Assembly: GCA_014155875.1 (NCBI GenBank)
Contig: JACEFZ010028127.1
Coordinates: 17,501-81,500, forward strand
Length of the DNA: 64,000 bases
Source of the DNA: Cepaea nemoralis
Taxonomy: Eukaryota > Mollusca > Gastropoda > Stylommatophora > Helicidae
Direction of reading: 5' to 3'
The notes below the pieces were generated by a model. That model made no database searches, had not been told where the DNA came from, and saw only the letters and a list, made by a program, of their open reading frames with translations. This document shows, piece after piece, positions 10,106-22,000 of this stretch. Positions within the stretch are counted from its first letter, which is position 1, and each line of letters opens with the position of its first letter. The translations under genes and the position numbers were made by a program.

Positions 10106-13100
10106 GTGAGTAGTGACTGTTTCAGTTTTCAGTGCATTGCTCGAACAGTTGCAACTATAGTTTGTTTAGAAGTTTATGATAACATTCCTCTGCACCAATA
10201 CCATTCTAATTTATGTATATACACAGTTTTATCTGCACACTCCCATGACAGTTAGGAGCAGTTTACTTTTAAACTAAAATTATTTTAGGACTTCCATGAT
10301 TCTGAGTTTGGCACCAATCAGTTGGTTGATGGAGAAAAGAAAAAAAAGAAGAGATATGAATGATCTCTTCGTCTTTAGCGACATGGTTTGGGTCAGAAAT
10401 GGGCGATCATGACTCTCCACTGCTCTCTATCGTCTGATGTGTTCATGAAATTGGTGTTTTTATTTGTCGCTTATCTACTTCCACATCTTTCCACATACAA
10501 AATCATCTCATTTTCATTCCTTCACTTTCTGTCTTACTTTTTTTTTCCTGCTTCTGTCTATCTTGCCCTTTTCTAGTATTTTCCACATACTTTCCTCTTC
10601 CCATCTATGTTGTTTACATGCCCCATAAATTGCATTTGTCACAACCTTATGATTTTGATTGATGGGTGATCTAGTATGTGCATGCAGAAATCTATTCCTC
10701 AGCATTTGTTTTCTTCTATGTTGATACAACATTCTCTTAAAAATTGCATCTGCACTGCCTCCAGTGTTTATAGTTTTATTATTCTATTGTCCAGCATTCA
10801 TATTCAGACAGAAGAACACTGAATAGGCCATTATTAGTTAATCTGTTGGGGTATTATCCTTGGACAAGTCCATAGGTGCTCTGATCCTCTCTCTCTTTCT
10901 CTTCCTCCCCCCCCCCCCTCCCATCGTAGTCAACATATGCATCAGTGTCCGGCGGCTAATAGTGCCGGTTCTGTGTTGGTTGACAAGGCCCTTCATTCTC
11001 CTGATGTGACTCATATGTCTAGCTGTGCCAATTCACTCGGAGGACTATAAAAAGCTTGTAGGAATTTGTGCTTTCTTGGACCCTACATTCAGTTATTCTA
11101 ACAGTTGGGTTGAGTTGAGCTAAGAACCGACATCACTGCACTCAGGACATTCCCATACGCAATTATTCTTACATTTAATAATACTCTTCTCCTCTTTTTC
11201 CTTCGCCACCTTGTCTAGACTGGTTTGCAGACTACTTTCAGATTATTAAAACTGAACAAAATAAAACAAGCAAAACCTACATTCTACTAAAGAACATATA
11301 CAATAGGTCCTTTTCCTTGGAAGTTATAAAAAGAATGCTTGCATGTTACATAGATCCAGTTTTAACATACGGCTGCAAGTCCTGGACAATTAGTAAAAAG
11401 GTGAAAAAATCCATAGAAGCCTTGGAGATGTGGTTTTGTTTAGCAATGTGAAGAAGCATTATTGCCCACGCCAGCCAGCAAGGCACTAGATGATGATGAT
11501 GATTAAAACTGATGTTAGCATATTTTAGAATATTTATGTTTTGGTCTCCTACTTTGACTCCTTCAATATGTTTGTTGTTTGTGAGTATTGTTTTGCTGTA
11601 AGTGTTTACAAGATTAGGTGATAAAACACATCCTTGTGTAACTTATCTTTAATTGCTCTGAATTCACTAAGTTCTCCATAATTTTTGATGGGAGATTCTT
11701 GCTCCCTGAGATGAGATCTTTCCCATCAATTTTGAGTTCATGCAAAGTGTTGTTAACGTCTTTGTCAAAAGCTTTTAAATAATCTATACAATATAAATAA
11801 AAGTCCTTTTGCATTTGTATTAATGATTAATCATCCATTCAGCCATGCTGATCACAGCTCTAAAATAGGCAGGTTTCTGTATGTTTTTGTGCCTGAAGAA
11901 ATGTTGCTCATACTTTTGTTCCGCATAAGGCTTCATAGGCGGTTGTTGTATATATAATTCAACAATCCAAGAACTTTCGTAATAAACTGTCTTACGGAGT
12001 TCAGCATGGCCGAATGGATAAGAGCGCATGCTCTTTAACTTCAGCGTCGTGGTTCAACCCCTACACCGGTCAGTTGGACTAAAATGTTGACTTCTCATCC
12101 TTGACTTGGCGATGTAAATTACAAGTACCTCAGAAGTCGAAATGGGTTTGCCTTATGGCCAGGGACATTGGTAATAGGGAAGGTGAAAATCAGGCTAGTG
12201 CACTAGAAGTAATAGCACGTGTGTGGACTACGCTTAAGTTCAAAGTGAGCAAACACATGCATGCACGCGCGCGCACACACACACACACACACAACTATGT
12301 CTTTATTGTATTATTCGTCAGGCAGAGAATGGTGTGAAGATATAGCATGTGGACAAATGATAATATGTGGACACAATTTGATTTCAGATTTAAGTGTACT
12401 CAGGAAGAATCAGCTGGAAGAGTTTAAGTGTCTGTCAACAGACGCAATCGGCTTTAAGCTCAGTAAGTCTTTTTGGATGCTTTCTGGTCAAAGGTCATCT
12501 TTACTATGTAGTGTGCTGCCTCAATTATACCGTTTATCTGTTTTACAGGAGGAAAGCAAATATTTGGTCTCCGGTGCAAATGGATAACCAGCATGAGTGA
12601 GATAACAAATGAGTGTTTGAGGTGTATACCAAAGTTCATTCCAAAATGATTAAATTTCCTGTTGGATACGTGCATTTTAAAATTAAACTTCTGGTGCTGA
12701 TGCTGAGTTAGCAGGTTCAACCCTTATAGCGGTCAGTTATAAACTAGCAATGTTAACTTCTCATCCATGACTTGGGGACGTAAATTACAAGTATCTCAGA
12801 AGTCGGAGTGAGTTCACCTGATGGCGAGAGACACTGGTAATAGGGAAAGCTAATCCACATGCAAAAATCAGCCCAGTGCACTAGTAGTAGTAGCACGTAT
12901 ATGAACTATGCTTGCGTTCAAAGTGAGCGAGCGCTTAAACACACAAACAATTTGTGACATAATGCAAATGGGGAAGAAAGAAGACATGAGACAAATTTAA
13001 GACTGTCTAGCATCTTCTCTGTTGGTCTCCGCCTGCCTCTCTTCCCATCCAACTTTATGTGCTCAAAGAATGTGGACTACTTTCTGATGTGAGTAACCAG

Positions 13101-14816
13101 ATCACTTTGTGAGAACATTTATACCCGCTCACATTTATTTATATATACAGAGAGAGGCTTTAAAAAGCAAAAGGGTCAACTTCTAAATGCCTGTTAAATG
13201 TTTGGCACAAAGCACCAACTCCGTAGCTCCAGCGATGACCCGTAGGAGTCTAAGAGAAAATTGCACTCGTGATCCAAATGTAGCTCAGAATCGAACCCAC
13301 AACTTTCAGACTGCTAGGCAGGCAGAGTAATACTTTTCCCATGGGGACTCCCATGTAGAGAGGCAACATTGTAAAACTCGAATAGTTAAAAAAGGTTGTA
13401 TTAGTGTTATATGTAGAAGCAGCTCACTAAAGGATATGCTGAGGTGAAAAGTGCAAGGAAAGCATGCAAAAGGAAGGCAACATTTCATGTTGGTGAACAA
13501 CATCAAGAGATGGACTAGAAGAGACTGGTACCAGTGCACTATGAAGACAGGACAGAGGGTGTTAATCTCATTACAGCTGACTACCAGTTTGGAGAAGGCA
13601 CTTGATGATGATTAGTGCCAGCATTTAAAATGTTTTCTTGTGAAGAGTTTAATCAAAACAACACCACTGTTGTGGGTAGGGAGTGTTCACAATACTTTAT
13701 CTGGCATTACAACACTCTAAGGGGAAGACAAATCTAAACATGTTTCAGGAGCCAGTTCCTTTCCCACTGGATCAGCAGAGGTGGAAAAATAACATAATTC
13801 ATTAGCCTGCCCTTTTTTCTCAGGAGCCGACGTATTTATTTGTGCAAATACAGGCTAAGAAAATGATTGAAATATGTAGGCCATGGCGTCTATTTTTCTA
13901 CTCCTGAAAACCAGTATTTTTTTAAACACAGGCTTACAAAAACATGAATCATACTCAGATAATGCTTCATATTTTTTAATGTGCCGTTAAAACATAATTT
14001 ATTAATAACCCTCTATTGGAAACATGGTGAATAACTCTGCCATCTGAGTTAAATGGCTGCAGAAATCCAAGTTGGCTTGCAGTGGTGCAGAAATTACAAG
14101 TAGGTTTGCAATAGTGCAGAAATTACAAGCAGACTTGCAATGGTGCAGAAATCACAAGTCGGCTTGCAATGGTGCAGAAATTACAAGCAGGCTTGCAATG
14201 GTGCAGAAATGTATAATCGAATGTTTATTGTTCTAATTTCATGATGCACAAACAACAAAAATATATATTTTACTCATTTTTAAAATAAGTAGTGGACATT
14301 TCTAACAGAGGACTTGAAATAGTTTTTACAATATACTTTTAGAACTGCATATACCCAGGAAGGTTAACCCGTCAACAAATGTCCGCTGAAGTCGGATGTG
14401 TTGCCCTAATGGCTCTGCTGTAAACAGGCACAATGTGATCATGTCCGAAAAACTCTCCGGATGAACACAGAATAAGAAGAAGAAGAAGAAGAACTGAATA
14501 TGAAAATTCAGGTGACAGGTTAAAAATTTTCAGCCGCCTGGGCGCCTGGATTTTTCTACCCCTGATTTAAAACATTGATTATTTGGATGTTGTGTAAAAT
14601 GTTACACTTGTATTCTCATTCACACAGTTCGATGTCAGGAAGATATTGATGATGACACTAAAACATTCCCACCAGACATGGCCCATCAAGTATTTGGAGA
14701 TTCGTAAGTTGACATGTTTTCTCTAAATACTTATTCAGAATTTGTCATCAGATGTCTTAGCTCCCAGGACATGCCCATTTGTGCTGCATCTCTCTGAGAT
14801 GTCGAAGAGAGTGGAC

Positions 14817-14847
<31 letters not shown>

Positions 14848-16049
14848 CTTCTTCTTCTTCTTCTTCTTCTTCTTCTTCTTCTTCTTCTTCTTCTTCTTCT
14901 TCTTCTTCTGCTTCTGCTGCTGCGTTCATCCAGAGTCTTTTTTCGGATGAGATTGCGTTGTGCCTGTTTGCAGCGGAGCTGCGATACTGCGCCTTTAGGC
15001 TGACACATCTGACTTCTGCGGGCGTTTGTTGACCACGTTAACTTTCCTGGGGGAGTGGATACTTATATTTCCTGTGAAAAGTTGGTTGCGCACATATTTA
15101 ATCTACTCTTTTCTGTTATGATCCTTTCTGCTGATGGCAAACTCCAAACACACAGCAATATAATAAGTTTTATGTTAAAGTTTTATATTAAATGCATCTT
15201 GATAACAGCAAATCATTTAATGGTTTGTCCTGTACAGAACTTTGGGTATGCGCAGCACACACTCGTACACATGTACACAAACCCGAACTGTACTTCTCCA
15301 TAGTTTACATGTCTACTATAGTTTTGCAGCTATCTGTCAAGATGGTAGTTTGCCATTGCTCTCTTTCTTGGTAGTGCCCAGACTGGTCAGTGACAGTAGT
15401 CATTGTTACTGTAAAGAGATCCTCCGCTTAATGCAGCAAACTTGAGCCTGATAACCAACTGCTGCCTGTTGGTTGCTGTCAAGGTCGTCAGTTTGTAGCA
15501 TGCTCTCTTGCTTCCTTGTTGCCCTGTTGTTAGGCTAAATGGCTACTCCACTTTACCCAAGCTGGATAGAAAACACGATACATACACACATTGTGATTGT
15601 AACTGACTCAGAAAGCATGTTGAGAAGGGTGAGAACAGGCAAGCTTCGTGCAGAGTGGCTTGCTTCGCTTCGGAGGTCACGGGTAGCAAGCATCACCTGG
15701 ATCTTTTCTCCTGGGCATGCCTTTGTGCTGGGGAATGAACAGGCGGACAGATTGGCTGGCTCGGCAAAACTTGGTGGAGTATTGATGCATGACGAGGCAG
15801 ACATGGTTGCGGCCTTGTGGGAGCACGTGTACACCTCGAAGGAGCAAATGGATCACCATAGTCTGGTAAGAATGAGACAACGATGAGTGACGAGGGGATC
15901 TGGCCGACAATCAACGCTCAGAGGAAAGGCGAGACGGACATATAATCAGATTACTACTGGAACTATTAGTGTTGGAACTCTTCGCTGGCTGCTGAGGATG
16001 GGGACGGAGCGCTTATGGGAATGCCCGAATGCTGTGATGTCGGTTCCTA

Positions 16050-16084
<35 letters not shown>

Positions 16085-19000
16085 CCCAAGGTTGACCTGT
16101 AGGCTGCTGGAGAGGAGACGGTATCTAATCAGGATATCCACTACCCCGCCGCTTAATAATCACAAACATTAGGTTAGGTATTGATGTATGATAAAGCAAA
16201 TGTGTTTGGGGCCTGTTGTAATCGTGTGTATAGTACGGAAGAAGATAGATCATCATGGCCTGGAGAGAACAAAGCTGCAGAGATTGACCAGAGGATCTGG
16301 ATGACACTCAGGACTCTGAGGAAATGCCAGACGGACACAACATAAGACTGCTTCTAGTACCATTATTATTATTGAGACTCTTTGCTGGTTGTTGAAGTTG
16401 AGGTCAGAGCATGTTGGGAATGCTATGATGTCAGTTCTTCACTCAATACAAATGAGTAAATAATGGATAATTCCTTTGTTTTGTTTCTTTTAGTGTTCTT
16501 CTTCGTTCATCCGGAGGTTTTTTTCGGATGTGATTGCGTTGTGCCTGTTTACAGCAGAGCTGCGTTCTTGCGCCATTAGGCCGACACATCCGACTTCTGC
16601 GGGCATTTGTTGACCGGGTTAACCTTCCCGGCTTTTAGTGTTCCAATTTTTACACCCTTCAAACTGTGTCAGGTAATGGAACTTGAAACTCTTTTTTAGT
16701 TGATAGGTGTCCTTTCAGTGTGTTGGTGGTATACAGGTCCAATGGTAGTTCTTTATTAGATCTGTTAATACGGGACACTGTTCAAGGTAGTGATTTAGTT
16801 CCTCATCCTGGCCGCTGCAGTCCCTGCAGTATACCACATGGTCTAGTCACTAGATCAGTGATAGTTTCTAAAATTGTTTTTTATAATACATTACTTTGTT
16901 ACATTTAAACAAGTGGATATACCAGGTGTTTGTAAAGTCTCACTAGACTTTGTATGTAGAACAAATTTGAAAAATGAAGTACATGATGTTATAAAAAAAT
17001 TTGCTTAAAAATTCATTAAATTAGCTATAGTAGTCACTGCTATGGTCTAATGCTGTTTTAGGGAAGCTAGAAAGACCAAACCAATGAAGTATTCATTATA
17101 ACAGGTGTAGGAAATGTCCACCACAGGCTTCAAGACACTACACGTCTCTACATATTGTCAAATACCTTCTGCAATGTGTCTGTTGTTATTTCTTGAATGG
17201 TAATTCTGATTGCTTCTTTCAGGTCCTCAATTGTGTATTATTTTTGTAAACATTTCCTTTCAAGAAACCCCACAGATAATATAATCTAATGGATTTAGAT
17301 CAGGAGAATGAGCAGGCCAAACTCAAGGTGATATTTATCAGGAAATATTGCTATAAATCTTTGTACAACAATCCGTGTATATCGAGCGCCATTTCGAAAC
17401 ACTTGTTCAACCAAAATAATTATTTCTTCTGTTGATAACACCATTCTGTTCGGATAACAAAGAATTGCCCCAGCAGACAACAGCCATTCACTGCATATAC
17501 TTCACTATGGACTTGAGCACATTTTTTGATGACATCGTGTACTTCATTTATAGGTCAGCATAGCCAAATGGATAAGAACGCAAGTTCTTAAACATCCTGT
17601 GTGCTGATGCAGAGGTAAGGGGTTCAACTCCTACACCAGACAGTTGAGCTAAAATGTTGACCTATCATCCTTGACTTCATTCATTCAGTAGCATGTATAA
17701 TAGCCTCGTTCCCATAACAACCTTCCGGAACACCTCTCGATCATAAGCAAGATGTCCCGCATCCGATACACCCATCTGGAGATCATCCGCCACATTCTGC
17801 ACCCATCTTCTCTTTGGCCTTCCTCTTCCTCTCTTCCCAGGCATATACCCCTCCATTATTGTTCTACGTTTCAAGTGACCAAAATATTTCAATTTTCTTT
17901 GTTTTATTGTCTTTAATAGCCAGCCTTCTTCAATATTGAGCTCTTGAAGTATGGATGCATTTATTCTTTTCTTTACCCAAGATATTTCTTAGAACTCATC
18001 TATAGCATTTATATTGAAAGGCATTTATTCACTGTTCAGCTTGTTTAGTAAGTGTCCAGGTCTCACAGGCGTATGTTGCAATGGGAAAGATGCATGCTCT
18101 TAAAAATCTAATTTTTGTAGTTCTGTCTGTCCCAACCCATAATTTATTCAGTTGTTTTAGTCTTTGAAGAGCAAAGATCCTTGACTTGGGGACACAGATT
18201 ACAAGTACCTCTGAAGTCAGAGTGTGTTTGCCTGATGGTGAGGGACACTGTTAATAGGGAAAGCTAATCCACACGCAAAATTCAGTCCAGCACTACTGGA
18301 GGTTGTGTGCATGGACTATACTTGAGTTCAAAGCGAGCGAACGCAAAAAAAAACATTGACTTCATATTTCAGATTTATTCTACATACAAAGTGTAGTGAG
18401 ACTTTACAAATACTTGATATATGTATATCCTGGTGTTCTTTTTTAAAACATTCGGGAAGGCTGAGTTTTCAATCTCACAACCCAAGAGATCAGGGGGCAA
18501 GTGATATAATATAGCAGTGGTTCTTGGGAAACTCTCAGCCCTCTGCTGAAATTGAAGTTGATACCTTCTAGGCGTGAGGCTGACATCTTAACTTCAGCTG
18601 CGACTGATCTTACAATCCATGGCTTTACAAATCTATGTGCAATCGTGCCAGCGTAAGTAGGCTTCTTTAATCACTCCAAGGTAAAAGATGTAAAGTTGGA
18701 TGAGTAGTTTAAAATGTATATTTTTAATATATCTTGTTTGCCATTAATTATTTCATGAAGTATTTGTAATGACTAAATGAGAAATCCTTATATATCTTTG
18801 CAGGGAAATGATATTTGGATACAAGGGCTTGAAAATCTCCATTTATTACACAGCTGCGAAACTGCTTCCATACTACAGTGTCTCATACACAGATGTGTGT
18901 AATGTAGCCAAACATGGTGTCCCAGTAAGTTGAGATCAATACCTCATCTAATAACAAAACAAACAAATAAAATATCACATCTAACAAATTTTTTTTTTAA

Positions 19001-22000
19001 AATCACATCTGATAACTAAACAAACCACACACAAAAACTGACCATATTCGCATACCAGGTAGGACTGAATACAGACCACTAAGTTGTTGTTCTAACCAAA
19101 TATGAGTACGTAGTAAAGAGTGCGACGGACCACCAGAATAAGTAGACAGCTCTGTACCTGAGTGGGGTAGGCCACTTGTTCTTATTTTCTGTCCTTTAAC
19201 CTCCATTGGAGCATAGGCTCTCAGACAACATACAGCAAGCCACTGCATCATTTGCTGTCTCCTTCAGCGTCCTTCATGTCCACTCCATATTATTCATCTC
19301 TGTCCCTAAATCAAGGACATTTCCTTGGACAGCTAAATTGAGTAATCTAAATATTGTGAAAAAGGCTGAGACAAAAAGACAACTTATCACAAACATGAGG
19401 AAGAGACAGTTATCATTGTTTTGTCACATGATGAGAAGAGAAAAGCTGTAACATGTGACAGCTGAGGGAGGGATAGAAGACAATGAGAGAAGATGCTTGT
19501 CAGCCTTTTGTCATGGCACAGAAAGATGCCAGTACACAAACTAATGTATGCTGTAGTAGATAGTAAGATGTGTAGAAGTGTGAACACCCATACCAGCCAG
19601 CAAGAGGCACTTGATGATGATAATGTCAAAGATTGTTTGAATAAATATATTAGGGACGTTCATTTGAAACCCGTTCCAATGGCTTTATTACAAATGCATG
19701 AAAGAAACATTAATAGGTTTGGTAGAATTAAACAAAGCATTCATTTTGAATGAATTATGCACTACGGGTTGGTCAGAAGAGGTCACCATAGGCATTCAGT
19801 CAAGCATCCCATTGCTTAGGTAGGCGGCGAATGCCGTTCGCAAAAAAGAATTGTGGTTGCTCACTGAACCAAGTGTTTACCGCTTTCATTACGTCTGCAT
19901 CTGTGTGAAATCATTGCCCCTTGAGAGCTTTTGTTCAGAGGTCCGAACAATTGAAAATCATATGGTGACAAATCAGGACTATAGGCTGGATGTTGCAGAA
20001 TTTCCCACTTCCTTGCTAATGCTTCCTTTCTTTGTGAGATGCGGACGTGCATTATCGTGCAACAAAATCATGCCACAAGAAAGCTTGCCAGGTCATTTAT
20101 TCTTGATGGCTTTTTGCAGCTTGTCTAGTGTGGGTAGAGTTGATGTTGACACCAGGTTCTTTAAAGTCGGCCAACAATAGCCCTTCATGGTAAAAAAATG
20201 CGCTCATCATAACCTTACCAGCGGAAACCTGTAACTTGAATATTTTGGCTTTTGGCGATCCAGCATGCTTCCCCCGCATGCTCTTTCTTGTGCTGCTCGG
20301 CTCAAAGTGGTGACACCATGATTCATCGCCTGCCACTATGCAGAAGAGAAATGCATCACCCTCCACTCTGTAACGCAGCAAGTGGTTCAAACACCATCCC
20401 ATGCGTTCCTCTTTTTGGTGGTCGGTCAACATCCGTGATACCCACTGTGAACACACCTTCCGATATTGCAGTTTCTTACGAACGACCTTTTGAATTGTCC
20501 CAATTGACACATCAAATTCTTTCGCTAGCGAACGTACGCTTTGACAACGGTTCATCTGTACTGCTGCATCAATTTTGGCGATGGTTTTTTCTGTTGCAAC
20601 AATATGCGCTTGACCCGGCCGTCGAAGATCTGTCATGAACTGATGTCCTTTCCGAAACATTTGTGTCCAGTCTGTCACTGTTGTCTTTGACACACATTTG
20701 TTACCGTACGCTGCCTGCATTCTTCGATGAATGTCCTCTGGTCGACTTCCTTCAAATGAAAGAAACTTAAATCACCGCTCTTTGAGCTTCTTTGGATGGA
20801 TTAACCTATGCATCATGGGATGATAAGGACGTGCTCTTTTATTCATTGGTCAGTACTTATCACATGACTGTGACATGATCATGTTCAATGTACGCAATTA
20901 TGCGTGGTGTGGCACAAACGGATTTCAAATGAACACCCCTTATATTTCTCATTACAAGAATAGCGGGGACTGCTCTGATAACAGCTTGGTTACATTCATC
21001 GCCCGCTAATACCAGGTCTTCCGTGCATTCAGGGCCTACAAAATATGACGTACCTATCACATTACAGGCTCTATTGTTTATTAGAAGGTGTCATTTCATG
21101 GAAACAAAAACCATCAGATACAAGGGTTCTGGATAGTTGAGGGTGAAAAAATAGTTGATGACAGAAATAAAAGAGATGTTAAATATTTCTGTTACATTAG
21201 TTTAGTCAACGGATCAACATCACGGCACATGGATGCTCTGGTCTACTCCTAACTCAAGCCTGAGCCCTGAGTAACTCAGCTCAGTGCACAAATTCTGTAG
21301 CACCGGCGAGGATCCTGAAATACTTTGGATAGATTTTTAACTCAAAATTTTGCCTGGGCAGCGCCATTAGGCTACTCTTTTTTTGATTTCCGACCGCCAA
21401 GGGATTTTTTACGTGTGCAACAATACACACGGGGGCCTGATCTCACTACACAGAGACCAGGGGAAATTTTGGCATTAGAAGTCCACGTGAAAAAATCCCG
21501 GCCCTCACCGAGGCTTGAACCTGGGACCTCCAGCACTCAAGGTGAACACTATACCTCGAGACCACTCAGCCACATTAAAAGTCTTAACACTCTTGTAATG
21601 ACTATACTGAAGGGAAGAGTTGCAAACAGGTGATTAGTGGGAGGGTAACATCAAGAAATGGACAAACAGCGGTCTGTCGGTGTGTACAGCAAGTGGAGAG
21701 ACAGTATTGGAGCTCCAACCAACACAGCCAGCCTTCATTGTGAAGACAGCACCTGATTGGTTATCCCTTGCTCATCTGTCAGATGAGTTGCATGACATTG
21801 AATGAGTTAAAATAGCAAGTAAATAATAATGTGGTTAGTATTATTTTTCACAAATGCCAGTTTTGCTTCCACTTCAGCCGGATGACATTGAAAAGAAATT
21901 GGCTGAAGAACTGCCCCCTGGCTATCTTACAAACCTAGACACATTCCGGAATTCTTTGTCTGATGACCAGACTTTTAGACCCTTTGGCCAGATGATAGAT

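Larger units (their letters stand above)
16922..18417 (-). mobile_element. TIR DNA transposon with transposase remnant, host of nested insertions
   Basis: The left end tgtttgtaaagtctcactag, actttgtatgtagaac is matched in reverse at 18360-18415 (tttgtatgtaga complement, gagactttacaaatactt), giving about 55-bp imperfect terminal inverted repeats flanked by TA. Between 17540 and 17100 the - strand reads like the 3' part of a mariner/Tc-type transposase: NSPDLNPLDYIIYG-like sequence, then DLKEAIRITIQEITTDTLQK and VFDNM. The N-terminal half is missing. A family A SINE (17554-18352) interrupts it. Confidence 0.72.

Noticed and set aside
12001..12075. Functional tRNA gene
   Set aside because: A- and B-boxes are present but the acceptor stem does not pair and the sequence continues into a SINE body shared by several copies. 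The same applies to 8387, 8240, 21520, 54389 and 56581.
14735..15032. Poly-Glu, poly-Ser, poly-Leu and poly-Arg reading frames
   Set aside because: All are frames of one (CTT)n run forming the tail of repeat C; no conserved flanking protein.
20252..20638. 128-residue + strand frame
   Set aside because: Antisense of the mariner transposase.
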